From: JABDGC01 sp964449835
Lineage (GTDB): Bacteria > Pseudomonadota > Gammaproteobacteria > DSM-16500
NCBI GenBank assembly: GCA_964449835.1
Contig: CAYVBZ010000001.1
Location: 33,476 to 97,475, forward strand
Length of the DNA: 64,000 bases
Reading direction: 5' to 3'
This document shows positions 34,394 to 42,803 of this stretch, piece by piece (positions within the stretch are counted from its first letter, which is position 1; each line of letters opens with the position of its first letter). Made by a program: the position numbers and the translations under genes. A model generated the notes under the pieces. That model was not told the origin of the DNA. It was given only the letters and a program-made list of their open reading frames with translations, and ran no database searches.

Positions 34394-35251
34394 ATGCTGC
34401 TAAAGACGAAAAGTTTAACACCCCAAGCGTTGCATGTGGTCCAAAACAAGGGCACTGAGCATCCCTTTACGGGGACCTATACCGACTGGGAAGAGGAAGG
34501 CAGCTATCTGTGCAAACAATGCGGCTTAGTCCTCTTTAGTTCTCATTCCAAATTTCATTCTGGCTGTGGCTGGCCGAGCTTCGATGAGGAAATTCCGGGG
34601 AAGATCACTCAAAAAACAGATGCAGATGGTCTGCGCACCGAGATTCTGTGTGCGCGCTGTCAAGCGCACCTGGGGCATGTCTTTCATGGGGAGAAATTGA
34701 CCGGTAAAAACACGCGGCATTGTGTGAACTCTCTCAGCCTGGATTTTGTGCCCAGTCTCACCGTCAATGACACGGAGGAAGCCATCTTTGCGGCAGGGTG
34801 TTTTTGGGGGGTTGAGTATTATTTCAAGAAACTACCTGGCGTTCTCAAAACTGAGGTGGGCTATACCGGGGGACAAAAAGCAGGGCCCAGTTATCACGAG
34901 GTTTGCGAAGGCGGCACAGGGCATGTGGAAGCGCTACGGGTTATTTATGACCCGGAACAGCTGAACTATGCGGACTTGGTTAAATACTTTTTTGAGATTC
35001 ATGATTTCACGCAAACAGATGGGCAAGGACCAGACCTTGGGGCGCAGTATTTGAGTGTGATTTTTTATTATGATGAGAACCAGAGGAAAACTGCGCAGGG
35101 GTTGATGAAGGTGCTTGAAGACAAAGGATACTCGCTGGCTACATTATTGGTTCCGGTTAAAGTGTTTTGGCGAGGAGAAGATTATCATCAGGATTATTAT
35201 CAGAAGAACAAGAAAGAGCCTTATTGTCATCGATATACGAAGCGGTTTTAA
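34394..35251 (+). CDS. MsrB-MsrA fusion, methionine sulfoxide reductase
   Basis: A 285-residue repair enzyme for both methionine sulfoxide stereoisomers. MsrB (1-120) has zinc cysteines C40, C43, C86 and C89, the SKFHSGCGWPSF block and catalytic Cys110 in RHCVNS. MsrA (125-285) has catalytic Cys136 in AGCFWGVEYYF and the EVCEGGTGHVEAL block. Order B-A is the reverse of the better-known A-B fusion. No signal peptide is seen, so it should be cytoplasmic. The ATG at 34394 follows GGGAG; the open frame continues upstream but without support. Parts of its 3' end are duplicated at 36.8-37.1 kb. Confidence 0.92.
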   Translation: MLLKTKSLTPQALHVVQNKGTEHPFTGTYTDWEEEGSYLCKQCGLVLFSSHSKFHSGCGWPSFDEEIPGKITQKTDADGLRTEILCARCQAHLGHVFHGEKLTGKNTRHCVNSLSLDFVPSLTVNDTEEAIFAAGCFWGVEYYFKKLPGVLKTEVGYTGGQKAGPSYHEVCEGGTGHVEALRVIYDPEQLNYADLVKYFFEIHDFTQTDGQGPDLGAQYLSVIFYYDENQRKTAQGLMKVLEDKGYSLATLLVPVKVFWRGEDYHQDYYQKNKKEPYCHRYTKRF

Positions 35252-35362
35252 TTAACAACAATAAAAGTCAGAGGATGTCAAATTGGCACCTTTCACCAAA
35301 AATAGCAACCACTTTAGATGTGCGGCATGATATAATGGGATATGAAAAAAGAGAATTCATCT

Positions 35363-35545
35363 ATGGCAGGGAAATATAGCAAAACAGCGCAGGATGAAGT
35401 AAAAAAAGAAATGCGGCGCTTTAAAAAAGGAACTGCGCACAGTGGTCCTAAGCGAAAAAAGGTAAAAAATCCCAAGCAAGCCATCGCAATCGGTCTTTCC
35501 AAAGCACGAAAAAAAGGCGCTAAAGTTCCTAAAAAAAATAAATAA
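35363..35545 (+). CDS. Small basic DUF6496-like protein
   Basis: A 60-residue, very Lys/Arg-rich protein (GKYSKTAQDEVKKEMRRF, KKGTAHSGPKRKKVKNPKQA, IGLSKARKKGAKVPKKNK), the pattern of DUF6496. The composition suggests nucleic-acid binding. The ATG at 35363 gives the usual family N-terminus; an in-frame ATG at 35342 lies right after a TATAAT box (35331-35336) and would be at the transcription start. Confidence 0.7.
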   Translation: MAGKYSKTAQDEVKKEMRRFKKGTAHSGPKRKKVKNPKQAIAIGLSKARKKGAKVPKKNK

Positions 35546-35598
35546 GGCGGCGGATAATCAAGAAGCTCAAACTGCAAAAATATAAGGAGGATAATCAA

Positions 35599-35970
35599 AT
35601 GAATAAAAAAAATTACTTCTGGACATTTTTTTTATTTTTCCTCTTAAACTCCCTTTCATTTGGGGCGTTGCCAACCCCGGCCTCAGAACCGATTCCTAGC
35701 TATCATGAAACCAATAACTCAGATGTAGTCCTGACAGAGAAGGTTCAGAAAAAAATTAGTGCTCATCAGCGCTTAAAACATCAACCCATTAGCGCGGCTT
35801 CTCATCAGGGAATCATCTTTTTGCAGGGGTCTGTAAACTCAAAGTCACAAGAAAAAATAGCGGTTGAACTAGCAAAATCAGTTAAAGGGGTAAAAAAAGT
35901 GGAGTCACAGCTTACTATACGCGCCACGCCCTACCCCCCTCCCGCTCCTGCCCAACCTCCCGCTTATTAA
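35599..35970 (+). CDS. Exported BON-domain protein
   Basis: A 123-residue periplasmic protein. Signal peptide about 1-22, then one BON domain (about 45-105: LTEKVQKKISAHQRL, GIIFLQGSVNSKSQEKIAVELAKSVKGVKKVESQLTI split across these residues), then a Pro-rich tail. BON domains bind membranes and occur in OsmY-like stress proteins. AAGGAGG precedes the ATG at good spacing. Confidence 0.8.
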   Translation: MNKKNYFWTFFLFFLLNSLSFGALPTPASEPIPSYHETNNSDVVLTEKVQKKISAHQRLKHQPISAASHQGIIFLQGSVNSKSQEKIAVELAKSVKGVKKVESQLTIRATPYPPPAPAQPPAY

Positions 35971-35997
35971 TGATTCGTCCCTTATAGGAGGGGCCGC

Positions 35998-36219
35998 ATG
36001 ACTCTTTCCACCAGAGACACGGAGCATCCAGTAACCATTCCCGGAAAAGATTTTAACTTTGATGGAATTTTACATATTCCTAAAAACACAACAGGAATCG
36101 TTCTATTCGTCCATGGCAGCGGCAGCAACCGACCAAGTACAAGATATTACATTTTCATATGTGACCATCCAATTGTAAAATCTACGGCGCCTCATTTTAC
36201 CAACCGATTTTTAGATTGA
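35998..36219 (+). pseudogene. Truncated alpha/beta hydrolase
   Basis: A 73-residue frame with a strong AGGAGGGG start signal. The first 45 residues (VTIPGKDFNFDGILHIPKN, IVLFVHGSGSNRPSTRY) match the N-terminus of dienelactone-hydrolase-type proteins, including the oxyanion-hole HGSGS. After that the sequence turns into unrelated residues and stops; the nucleophile, acid and His parts are absent. Likely a deletion remnant. Confidence 0.7.
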
Positions 36220-36329
36220 TCTCCTTTAATCAATAATGATAAAATTTCCAATGCGTTTTTCTTCTATCGTGAAAACGTAATGCATATATAATTGATAAAA
36301 GAACTATTCAACTATAAAAGGAATTGACT

Positions 36330-36716
36330 ATGCTAACCTACACAAAAAAATATTCTCTTGGTTTTCTTTCTTTCGCGGCGTGCGCCAGTGTCTTTGCAGC
36401 ATCCGTTGACTTTCCTATAGGTCAAAGTGGAGGCACGTTCAATTGCACACTATCCAATCCAGCGGCTGTTGTGAAAATTGACACAAAACATCTCGAAGTT
36501 AATGGCGGTTGCTCTGGCAGTCCTTATGTTACAGCGGATGGACATCTAGACGGCGTACCCGCAAATATATTTGAAGGATTCTACTTTCAAATAACAAAAC
36601 ATTTAGAAGATTCTGGCTCCATTGAATTAACACCAAGCGTCGGTGAAATAACTTGCAGCGAAGGGCATGGTGATAAAAGTAATTCTTATGGAAATGGGAA
36701 ATATTGTTTAAAATAA
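36330..36716 (+). CDS. Secreted small cysteine-containing protein
   Basis: A 128-residue protein with a signal peptide (about 1-24, ending VFAAS). The mature part has four Cys (FNCTLSN, GGCSGSP, EITCSEG, KYCLK) that could form two disulfides. No family is recognised. The ATG at 36330 follows AAAGGAA; a TTG two codons upstream is less likely. Confidence 0.6.
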   Translation: MLTYTKKYSLGFLSFAACASVFAASVDFPIGQSGGTFNCTLSNPAAVVKIDTKHLEVNGGCSGSPYVTADGHLDGVPANIFEGFYFQITKHLEDSGSIELTPSVGEITCSEGHGDKSNSYGNGKYCLK

Positions 36717-37115
36717 AAAATAAAGGGTCAGGTCTCAACTATGTTATCGGACGTAACCGTTCACGGTGTTTACCTCTAACGGGGCAAACACCGTGAAAAA
36801 AAGTGTTTTGGTGAGGAAAGGATTATCATCAGGATTATTATCAGAAGAACAAGAAAGAGCCTTATTGTCATCGATATACCCATTACACTTCAAAATGCGA
36901 ACTTGTCATCCTGAATGAAGTGAAGGACCTGTTAAAATTCAAGAGATTCTTCGCTACGCTCAGAATGACAGATTCGCATTTTGAAGTGTAATGGGTATAT
37001 ACGAAGCGGTTTTAATCAACAACAATAAAAGTCAGAGTTTGCGGAGAAAAGTCCTTTAAAAGGTACTCACTTTCTACTCTGTTAGTGTCCGTTGAAGTGT
37101 TTTGGCGGGGGAGTG
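36717..37115. other. Scrambled intergenic region with copies of the msrBA 3' end
   Basis: Positions 36801-36876 and 36998-37036 together repeat, almost without change, the end of msrBA and its downstream bases (native 35160-35276). They are split by an inserted palindromic element. Positions 37060-37110 are a weaker copy of the stretch just before that (native 35128-35178). The order shows at least two extra partial copies. A palindrome TTCACGGTGTTT/AAACACCGTGAA lies at 36759-36796. No complete gene is present. Confidence 0.8.
36877..36997. mobile_element. 121-bp inverted-repeat element with TA target duplication
   Basis: Perfect terminal inverted repeats of 25 bp (36877-36901 and 36973-36997) surround a core that is itself an imperfect palindrome (GTCATCCTGAA...TCAGAATGAC). 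It interrupts a copy of the msrBA 3' end, and the intact original at 35231-35245 shows that TA was duplicated on insertion. TA duplication is the hallmark of IS630/mariner-type transposition, so this looks like a non-autonomous MITE. No transposase is in the window. Confidence 0.85.
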
Positions 37116-39206
37116 TCAAAAAGAAGAGGAAGAGGTACTGGATCTAACAGATGAATCCGGCGTTTCGGCCAAGTCCAAATTCAATTTTTCCTCAATCGGG
37201 TTAAAGAACTTAAGCAGACTGGAATAATTCCGCGCCCTAGTCAACGGTCTCCCCTCATTCTTTTTAGCAGTCACCACGACTAAATCATCCTGCGTTGTCT
37301 TTGATAACTCCTTGTGCTTCCAAAGCTCTGCCCTTTTAGCACTCAGCACGACTGAATCATCCTGCGCTGTCTTTGATGGCCCCTTGTACCTTAAAAGCTC
37401 TGCCCTTTCAGTCAGCAATTTGATTTGTAATTCTGCCACTTCCGATTGAGACTTTAAGATCTCAATTTTATGCGCGCGCTGTTCGAAAAGCGCTTTCGCT
37501 TTGTTCTCTTTTTTAGCTTCATAGTATTGGTACACTTTAAAAAGTCCATAGACTAAACCCGCCGCTGCTATAATTCCAATGGTCACAGGGTTAGAGAGGG
37601 AGGCTGCGACAAAAGGCAGAAAAGTAAGTGTCCCGATGACCGTTGCAGCACGGGCAATCATAATACCTGTTGTCGCGCCAGCCACAAAAATAAAAGCGTG
37701 GGCAGAAAATTTTTTAATGCCGGTCTTAATGCCGGCCCACTTGTCGGTGGATTGTTTGTCTGACTCAGCCTTTGAATCAATCCCAGCAACGAAGTTGAAT
37801 TGTTTATTATGTTCCTTCAACCAATTCAAATCAGCCTGCCGATTGTGCTTCTTCGCCAGACCATCAATTTCTTTTCGCAGAGCTTCGATGTCTTTCAGCT
37901 GCGATTTATAATTATTGTCCAAACTAATCGTCTTCTTTTTTTGTTCGGTTTCTAAATCTTTTATTTTGGCTTTATTGGTCTCAACTTCTTGATAAGTTAT
38001 AGCGGCTTTATAAATACCATAAAGCCCGCTGCAAACCAGCATCGCAATACCGACGCCAAATGCAAGTCCCGCCATATTTAAAACAACGCCGGCGGCCTGC
38101 AAAAGGTCCGTTACCAACCAAGCGAGATATTCGGCACCAATAAAAGCACTGATAGTTTCAGATAAAAACGTAACTGCAGATTTTCTCCACTTACCTTGGC
38201 CCAAGACGAACGATTGGCTATCCTCGCTGAGAGCATCACCCTCTGCCTTATACTCAGTATCGATTTTAAATTTCTTTTTTAGGCGCAGCTTTTCTTGGAC
38301 TACAATCGCTCTGTTTAAAAGCGCAGAAGCATCCGACATTGCCTCTAGCACTAAGCGAGGGTCCTTTTCAACTATCTGGCCCTTTTCTTTTTGAGCAAAG
38401 TAATTTCGGCCCCACTGATAGGTCTTCATCAAGGCATAAATCCCACCCACAGCCAGTGGAACCGCAAACCCCGCCACGCCCAAGCCCACCACTGCACCAC
38501 CGGTCGCCACAATCGCACCGATATATAAAATCCAGTAAGCAAAAGAGCAAAGACCTAAGGTCGTCCAAGTCGCGCTAAGGAAAGAAGCCGCTTTACTGTT
38601 GGAAAACTTAACCAAAAAGCTGGACTTTTCGTCTGTTTCTTTGTCCTTTAAAGTAAACACAACCTGATTATTTATAATTTCAATTTTTTCATATTTTTTT
38701 CTCAGATTTGCGTCTGCGTCCTGCTGTAAAATCTCATTCATGTCTAAGTTATTTGTTTGTTTTTCTACTTTCTTAGATAAATCTAACTCCCCGGCATTTG
38801 CATGCGAATCATCTTCTTTGCTTTCACCTGAGGTAAGTGTCGGCTCCTTTAATAACATAAGCCGATCTTGAATCAAGTCATAACTGCATTTAAAATCACT
38901 TGCCTTTTTTTGGTTTTCTACTTTTTGTTCTTGGCCCTTCTTGATCGCCAAGTGTATTGCGGCAGCTCCCAAAATCAGTGTCAAAGCCACAGCCGCTTGC
39001 GGATTTGAGGCCATAAAATCAATTCCCGCGCCTTCCAAGCCATTTGCGCCTTCAATTTGATCCATCAGCCAGGGGTAACGGAAAAAGTAAGTGTAGACCA
39101 TGTCCAAAAAGTCAAAGGCTTCTGAAACTGAATCATTGTACTGGTCCGCAGTAAGATACTGCTTCTCTGGCTTCAGTGAAAACCTTATTACCCTTTGCCT
39201 CATCAT
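37116..39206 (-). CDS. Large membrane/coiled-coil protein, unknown
   Basis: A 696-residue protein. Hydrophobic blocks lie at about 71-89, 212-262, 350-405 and 500-560, with Gly/Ala-rich helices. Between them are long charged helices likely to form coiled coils (about 410-470 and 565-640). Near the C-terminus a 24-residue unit is present twice (RAELLRYKGPSKTAQDDS and RAELWKHKELSKTTQDDL). The tail is Ser-rich (SSVRSSTSSSSF). No signal peptide and no known domain. The ATG follows AGAGGG. It resembles in layout the proteins at 16.6, 46.4 and 62.4 kb. A host-directed or envelope role is possible but unproven. Confidence 0.65.
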   Translation of the reverse strand: MMRQRVIRFSLKPEKQYLTADQYNDSVSEAFDFLDMVYTYFFRYPWLMDQIEGANGLEGAGIDFMASNPQAAVALTLILGAAAIHLAIKKGQEQKVENQKKASDFKCSYDLIQDRLMLLKEPTLTSGESKEDDSHANAGELDLSKKVEKQTNNLDMNEILQQDADANLRKKYEKIEIINNQVVFTLKDKETDEKSSFLVKFSNSKAASFLSATWTTLGLCSFAYWILYIGAIVATGGAVVGLGVAGFAVPLAVGGIYALMKTYQWGRNYFAQKEKGQIVEKDPRLVLEAMSDASALLNRAIVVQEKLRLKKKFKIDTEYKAEGDALSEDSQSFVLGQGKWRKSAVTFLSETISAFIGAEYLAWLVTDLLQAAGVVLNMAGLAFGVGIAMLVCSGLYGIYKAAITYQEVETNKAKIKDLETEQKKKTISLDNNYKSQLKDIEALRKEIDGLAKKHNRQADLNWLKEHNKQFNFVAGIDSKAESDKQSTDKWAGIKTGIKKFSAHAFIFVAGATTGIMIARAATVIGTLTFLPFVAASLSNPVTIGIIAAAGLVYGLFKVYQYYEAKKENKAKALFEQRAHKIEILKSQSEVAELQIKLLTERAELLRYKGPSKTAQDDSVVLSAKRAELWKHKELSKTTQDDLVVVTAKKNEGRPLTRARNYSSLLKFFNPIEEKLNLDLAETPDSSVRSSTSSSSF

Positions 39207-39322
39207 ATATACACCCTCTAGACAACCTCATGAGTCTTGATTAAGATTTACTCATATATATAATTTAGCAAACTCAGCTTAAAAAAGACTTAAAGGAGCT
39301 GAATAGAAGCTTAAGGATAAAT

Positions 39323-40606
39323 ATGTTAAGTATTGGCCTGATGAGCGGCACCTCCATGGACGGCATTGACGCCGCCCTGCTGGAAACAGATGGAAGTCCG
39401 CAATTAATCAAAGACTTAGGAAATGAAACCTTAGCCTATGCGCCTGAGTTTAAAATACTTTTGAAGGCAGCCGAGTTTACTATCCGGCAAAAAAAGGGAA
39501 ACTTGGCAGCGGCAGAAGCTTATTTTGGGGAGGCCTTGCTGGCTTACTTAAAACAGGAGTTGAAGCTGCCCGAAAATCAGCTTGCCCCACAAAGGGCCGC
39601 TCTGGCCGCTTATTTATCTCGCCAGACCAAGGGCAATGCATCGTTCAGTTTGGCGGCGGTAATTGAACACTCGACACAACTGCATGCTTTAATTGTGAAA
39701 ACCTTGCTTAAAAAATCAGGCTATCAAAACAAAGATATTGCTGTGGTTGGTTATCACGGACAAACTTTCCTTCATCAACCTATGAACAAAATTTCGATTA
39801 TCTTGGGAAATGGTCAAGACTTAGCGAATGACTTAGGCATTCCAGTGGTGAATGATTTCCGCAGACAAGACATCGAAGCCGGCGGGCAAGGCGCGCCTTT
39901 CGCCCCGCTTTACCATCAAGCACTTGCACTACGAGACAAAAAACTGCCTGTGGCTGTTGTAAATTGCGGCGGCATTGCGAATATCACCCTGATTCGGAGC
40001 CATCAAGAGTCTGATTTAATCGCCTTCGATACCGGCCCTGGCAACGGTCTTATCGATCGCTTGGTGAAACAACGCAGCGGCGGAAAAGAAAACATGGATG
40101 AAAATGGGCGTTATGGAAAACAAGGTCAAATCAATGAAACCGTCTTCAAAGCGCTCTATGAAAAAGCGCTGCTCAAAGACGGTCAAAATTATCTTTTAAA
40201 AGCCCCGCCCAAGTCTTTGGATATCGGCGACCTTCAATTGCTTCCTGAATTAGCTGAACTTTCTCTGGAAGATGCTTGCGCCACTTTAGAAGCGTTCACG
40301 GCGGAAACGATTGCTGCCAGCTTGGAATTAATCGCTGAGAAACTTCCCTCGCAATGGATTTTGGCGGGAGGCGGATGGAACAATCCAGTGATTCGTTCAG
40401 AGCTTGAGAAACGAATCAAAGCACGCGTGGACCATCCCGTTAAAATTTTACTTGCCAATGAAGCCGGTTGGAATGCTCAGGCAATGGAAGCTCAAATTTT
40501 TGCTTATTTAGCCGTGCGAAGTTTGCAAAAGAAAGCCTTGAGCTTCCCAGGGACCACTGGCGTTCCGCATCCCATGAGCGGCGGACAAACCTTTTTTCCG
40601 GATTAA
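39323..40606 (+). CDS. anmK: AnmK, anhydro-N-acetylmuramic acid kinase
   Basis: A 427-residue sugar kinase that recycles peptidoglycan fragments by phosphorylating anhMurNAc. It opens with SIGLMSGTSMDGIDAALLET, the nucleotide/substrate loop of AnmK. VGYHGQTFLHQP, NDFRRQDIEAGGQGAPFAP and FDTGPGNGLID are family blocks. It is longer than E. coli AnmK by about 55 residues, with an insert at about 50-105. Monocistronic by spacing. Confidence 0.95.
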   Translation: MLSIGLMSGTSMDGIDAALLETDGSPQLIKDLGNETLAYAPEFKILLKAAEFTIRQKKGNLAAAEAYFGEALLAYLKQELKLPENQLAPQRAALAAYLSRQTKGNASFSLAAVIEHSTQLHALIVKTLLKKSGYQNKDIAVVGYHGQTFLHQPMNKISIILGNGQDLANDLGIPVVNDFRRQDIEAGGQGAPFAPLYHQALALRDKKLPVAVVNCGGIANITLIRSHQESDLIAFDTGPGNGLIDRLVKQRSGGKENMDENGRYGKQGQINETVFKALYEKALLKDGQNYLLKAPPKSLDIGDLQLLPELAELSLEDACATLEAFTAETIAASLELIAEKLPSQWILAGGGWNNPVIRSELEKRIKARVDHPVKILLANEAGWNAQAMEAQIFAYLAVRSLQKKALSFPGTTGVPHPMSGGQTFFPD

Positions 40607-40612
40607 GAAATT

Positions 40613-40755
40613 TCAAAAATCCAAATGTAATTTTAACGATTGTTCAACTTGGCGCATTTTTTCGCGATTAATTTGACCTGCTTTTTTGTTTTGAATGCGT
40701 ATTTTAGAAATTGTGCGTATTTGATGACATTGTGCCTTTGAGGGTTTGGAGTTAT
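40613..40755 (-). pseudogene. Remnant of a MazF/PemK toxin
   Basis: On the minus strand, an open stretch without a start codon ends at the TGA at 40613 and reads KPSKAQCHQIRTISKIRIQ, then KKAGQINREKMRQVEQSLKL. This matches the C-terminus of MazF-family mRNA endonucleases (CHQIRT-x-x-KxR, then a helix ending in a short Leu tail). The N-terminal RNA-cleaving half is missing. It directly follows the stop of the neighbouring small gene, so a former toxin gene was cut by a rearrangement. Confidence 0.65.
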
Positions 40756-41190
40756 TTATGCCACCGCTAAATAAGTTGTTGTAATCTTCTTGATAACCGA
40801 CTCATAGAGCTCGCGCCTCACCAATCTGTGCAAACTAATCAACTTTCTGAGAAACGCCGCGGAGGGGCTGGTATTCCTTTCTGCCATGACCTCCTGAATC
40901 ACATCCTCATAGGTATCCGTATAACATGCGATCCCCTCCATGTTATAGTCCCCTGTTGACAAGATATCCTGAATAATTAAACGTGCAAGTTTCGTCTCAA
41001 GCATCACATTCTCCCTTTCTATAGTAAATTTCATTACACTAAAATAATCTTTATACTGACCCCTGAAAGCCTCTTTTAACTCCTCGCAAACCCGCGCAAA
41101 CAGGTCAGCCTCCAGTAAAATAGATTCATTTTTAGACAATCCTTCAGAAACAACCCCTATCAGGCTATATAACGGCTCCGCTGCTGCCAT
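40756..41190 (-). CDS. Hypothetical cytoplasmic protein
   Basis: A 144-residue, mainly helical soluble protein with no recognised domain (GLSKNESILLEADLFARV, CEELKEAFRGQYKDYF, ISLHRLVRRELYESVIKK). The ATG at 41190 has AAAGGAG upstream; a longer frame to 41265 lacks one. It lies between a MazF remnant and the regulator-transporter pair, in an accessory region. Confidence 0.55.
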   Translation of the reverse strand: MAAAEPLYSLIGVVSEGLSKNESILLEADLFARVCEELKEAFRGQYKDYFSVMKFTIERENVMLETKLARLIIQDILSTGDYNMEGIACYTDTYEDVIQEVMAERNTSPSAAFLRKLISLHRLVRRELYESVIKKITTTYLAVA

Positions 41191-41356
41191 AATTATTCTT
41201 GCTCCTTTCCGTGATTTTTTGATGATAATTAACAGTTCAACCCAGCATGCTGAATTGCGCTGCAATTTATTATCAAAGCTATAAATTTAGAACTCGCACT
41301 TTCTTTTGTTCACGAACTCTATATACTCTTGTGCCATAAGTGATGCTTCTATCATA

Positions 41357-41404
41357 TATGGCGAATTTGCTATTTATGGTGAATTTATTATACGTGGCGA
41401 ATTA
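41357..41404 (+). promoter_or_regulatory. Three direct-repeat operators at 18-bp period
   Basis: TATGGCGAATTT (41357-41368), TATGGTGAATTT (41375-41386) and CGTGGCGAATTA (41393-41404) are spaced exactly 18 bp apart. The last one touches the start codon of the downstream regulator. Regular spacing before a DNA-binding-protein gene suggests cooperative binding by that protein and autorepression (inferred). Confidence 0.65.
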
Positions 41405-42069
41405 TGTCAACTACCTCTATTAGTTTTGTTTTAACTGCATTAATAAAAAAATTTGGCCTGAATGCTCTCGAGCTTGAGAAGCATACAGGCGTGCCTTCTA
41501 GCACCATTTATAGGCTACTTAAAAAGAGAGACGGAAATCCGACAGTCGAAGTTTTAAAGAAATTAGCTACGTTCTTCCAAATCACTGTTAGCCAGCTAAT
41601 TGGTGAGGAACCCATTGGGGTGAAACAAGCGCCACTGATACCAGCCATGGAAGTTTTAAACTTCCTAAGCGCATCAGTTGAAGAAAAATCAAAATACCAA
41701 ACAATACCAATCGATTTTCCTTTAAGCTCCAAAAGCTTCGCCACCTATGTTCAAGATGACCTCATGGAACCATTTATCTTAATGAACTCTATTATCATCA
41801 TTGATCCTGAAAGAGAAATGAGACACAAAGATTTTATTTTGTTTGTAAAGAAAAATGACAGCCATCCTCAGGTAAGACAAGTTATAAAAGATGGCTCTAC
41901 AATTTATCTCAAGGCCTTAAATTCAAATTTCCCTATTGATCTCGTCAAAGTAAAGAATCTGAGCGAATTCAATTTTATTGGCGTTATTGTTCATTACAGA
42001 ACCAATCTATTCACTTTAGAAAAAACCGCTATTAACTCAGACCAGCACAGGGCGGTACATGTAAAATGA
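41404..42069 (+). CDS. XRE-type regulator with inactive S24-like domain
   Basis: A 221-residue regulator. Residues 17-66 are a helix-turn-helix of the Cro/C1 type (LEKHTGVPSSTIYRLLKKRDG, then TVEVLKKLATFFQITVSQLIG). Residues about 105-205 have the LexA/repressor S24 fold pattern (SFATYVQDDLMEPFILMNS). The catalytic Ser is Leu120 (usual GDSM is DDLM) and the Lys position is Arg158, so self-cleavage should not occur. It overlaps the next gene by four bases (ATGA), making a two-gene operon. It may sense a ligand linked to the transporter. Three 18-bp-spaced operators precede it. Confidence 0.82.
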   Translation: MSTTSISFVLTALIKKFGLNALELEKHTGVPSSTIYRLLKKRDGNPTVEVLKKLATFFQITVSQLIGEEPIGVKQAPLIPAMEVLNFLSASVEEKSKYQTIPIDFPLSSKSFATYVQDDLMEPFILMNSIIIIDPEREMRHKDFILFVKKNDSHPQVRQVIKDGSTIYLKALNSNFPIDLVKVKNLSEFNFIGVIVHYRTNLFTLEKTAINSDQHRAVHVK

Positions 42070-42803
42070 AAACAGCTTATTTCAAAAGTTTATTTAGCGG
42101 CATCGATAGAACATTTTTTTTAATTTTTATTGGAATGCTATACGCTACAATCTTTTTTTCCTCTTTTATTTTAGGTTATAAAGTTGTTTCATTTAACGAG
42201 CACATCCTATGTGCTTCCGTTTTCATATTTCCCCTGCTTTTCCCTATTAATGACGCAATAACCGAATTATTTAGCGTAAAAGTATCCTATTTAATGATTA
42301 TTGCCATAATCATTTGCGAATTTCTATTTAGCATTCTTACAAAAACTGTAGTTTTATTACCAACCCCCGCTGGTTGGCAGCATCAAGAACTGTATGCAAC
42401 GCTTACCTCTGGATTTCTGCATATCGCAATAGCCGATTCCACTTCACTTGCAATCGGCTTTTTTGCTAACTCTTATTTCTTAAACAAATGGGGCATTGCA
42501 CTCTATGGCAAGGGCTTCTTTATAAGAAGCCTTGGCGCCACCGCGATAGGCGAGTTGATTTTTACAATTTCAACGAACTTGATCACCTTTCATTCTTTCG
42601 AGGTTGCCGGTTTACGCGATACGATAAATATCATCGCCTCGGACTATATTTTTAAAATGGGATACTCACTTTTCATCTGCATGCCAAATGCATTTCTTGT
42701 GAATAAAATTAAAACCCTTTTTCCAAAGGACAATTCGGCTTTATTTATAAAAGGTGAAAAAATCATTCCCATTGGCTCATCGAAGCGGAACTATCAAATT
42801 TAA
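42066..42803 (+). CDS. VUT/YhhQ-family transporter, queuosine precursor type
   Basis: A 245-residue inner-membrane protein with six or seven helices and VUT (DUF165) features: FIFPLLFPINDAITELFS early on, TSGFLHIAIADSTSLAIGFFANSYFLNKW in the middle (shown as adjoining segments), and RSLGATAIGELIFTISTNLITF. YhhQ imports preQ0/preQ1 for tRNA queuosine in E. coli. It is co-translated with the XRE/S24-like regulator. The hydrophilic C-terminus overlaps the opposite-strand gene. Substrate is inferred from the family and could differ. Confidence 0.75.
   Translation: MKTAYFKSLFSGIDRTFFLIFIGMLYATIFFSSFILGYKVVSFNEHILCASVFIFPLLFPINDAITELFSVKVSYLMIIAIIICEFLFSILTKTVVLLPTPAGWQHQELYATLTSGFLHIAIADSTSLAIGFFANSYFLNKWGIALYGKGFFIRSLGATAIGELIFTISTNLITFHSFEVAGLRDTINIIASDYIFKMGYSLFICMPNAFLVNKIKTLFPKDNSALFIKGEKIIPIGSSKRNYQI

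Noticed and set aside
36720..36740. GGGTCAGGTCT motif, similar to GGTTCGGGTCT at 6359
   Set aside because: Both may be traces of a dispersed repeat, but the match is only about ten bases and no boundaries can be drawn.
36759..36796. Strong palindrome TTCACGGTGTTT/AAACACCGTGAA as a terminator
   Set aside because: On the plus strand it is followed by A, not T, and on the minus strand the T run is on the wrong side.
41404..42069. LexA or an active phage repressor
   Set aside because: The S24-like domain lacks the catalytic Ser and Lys, no phage genes are nearby and the gene is coupled to a transporter.
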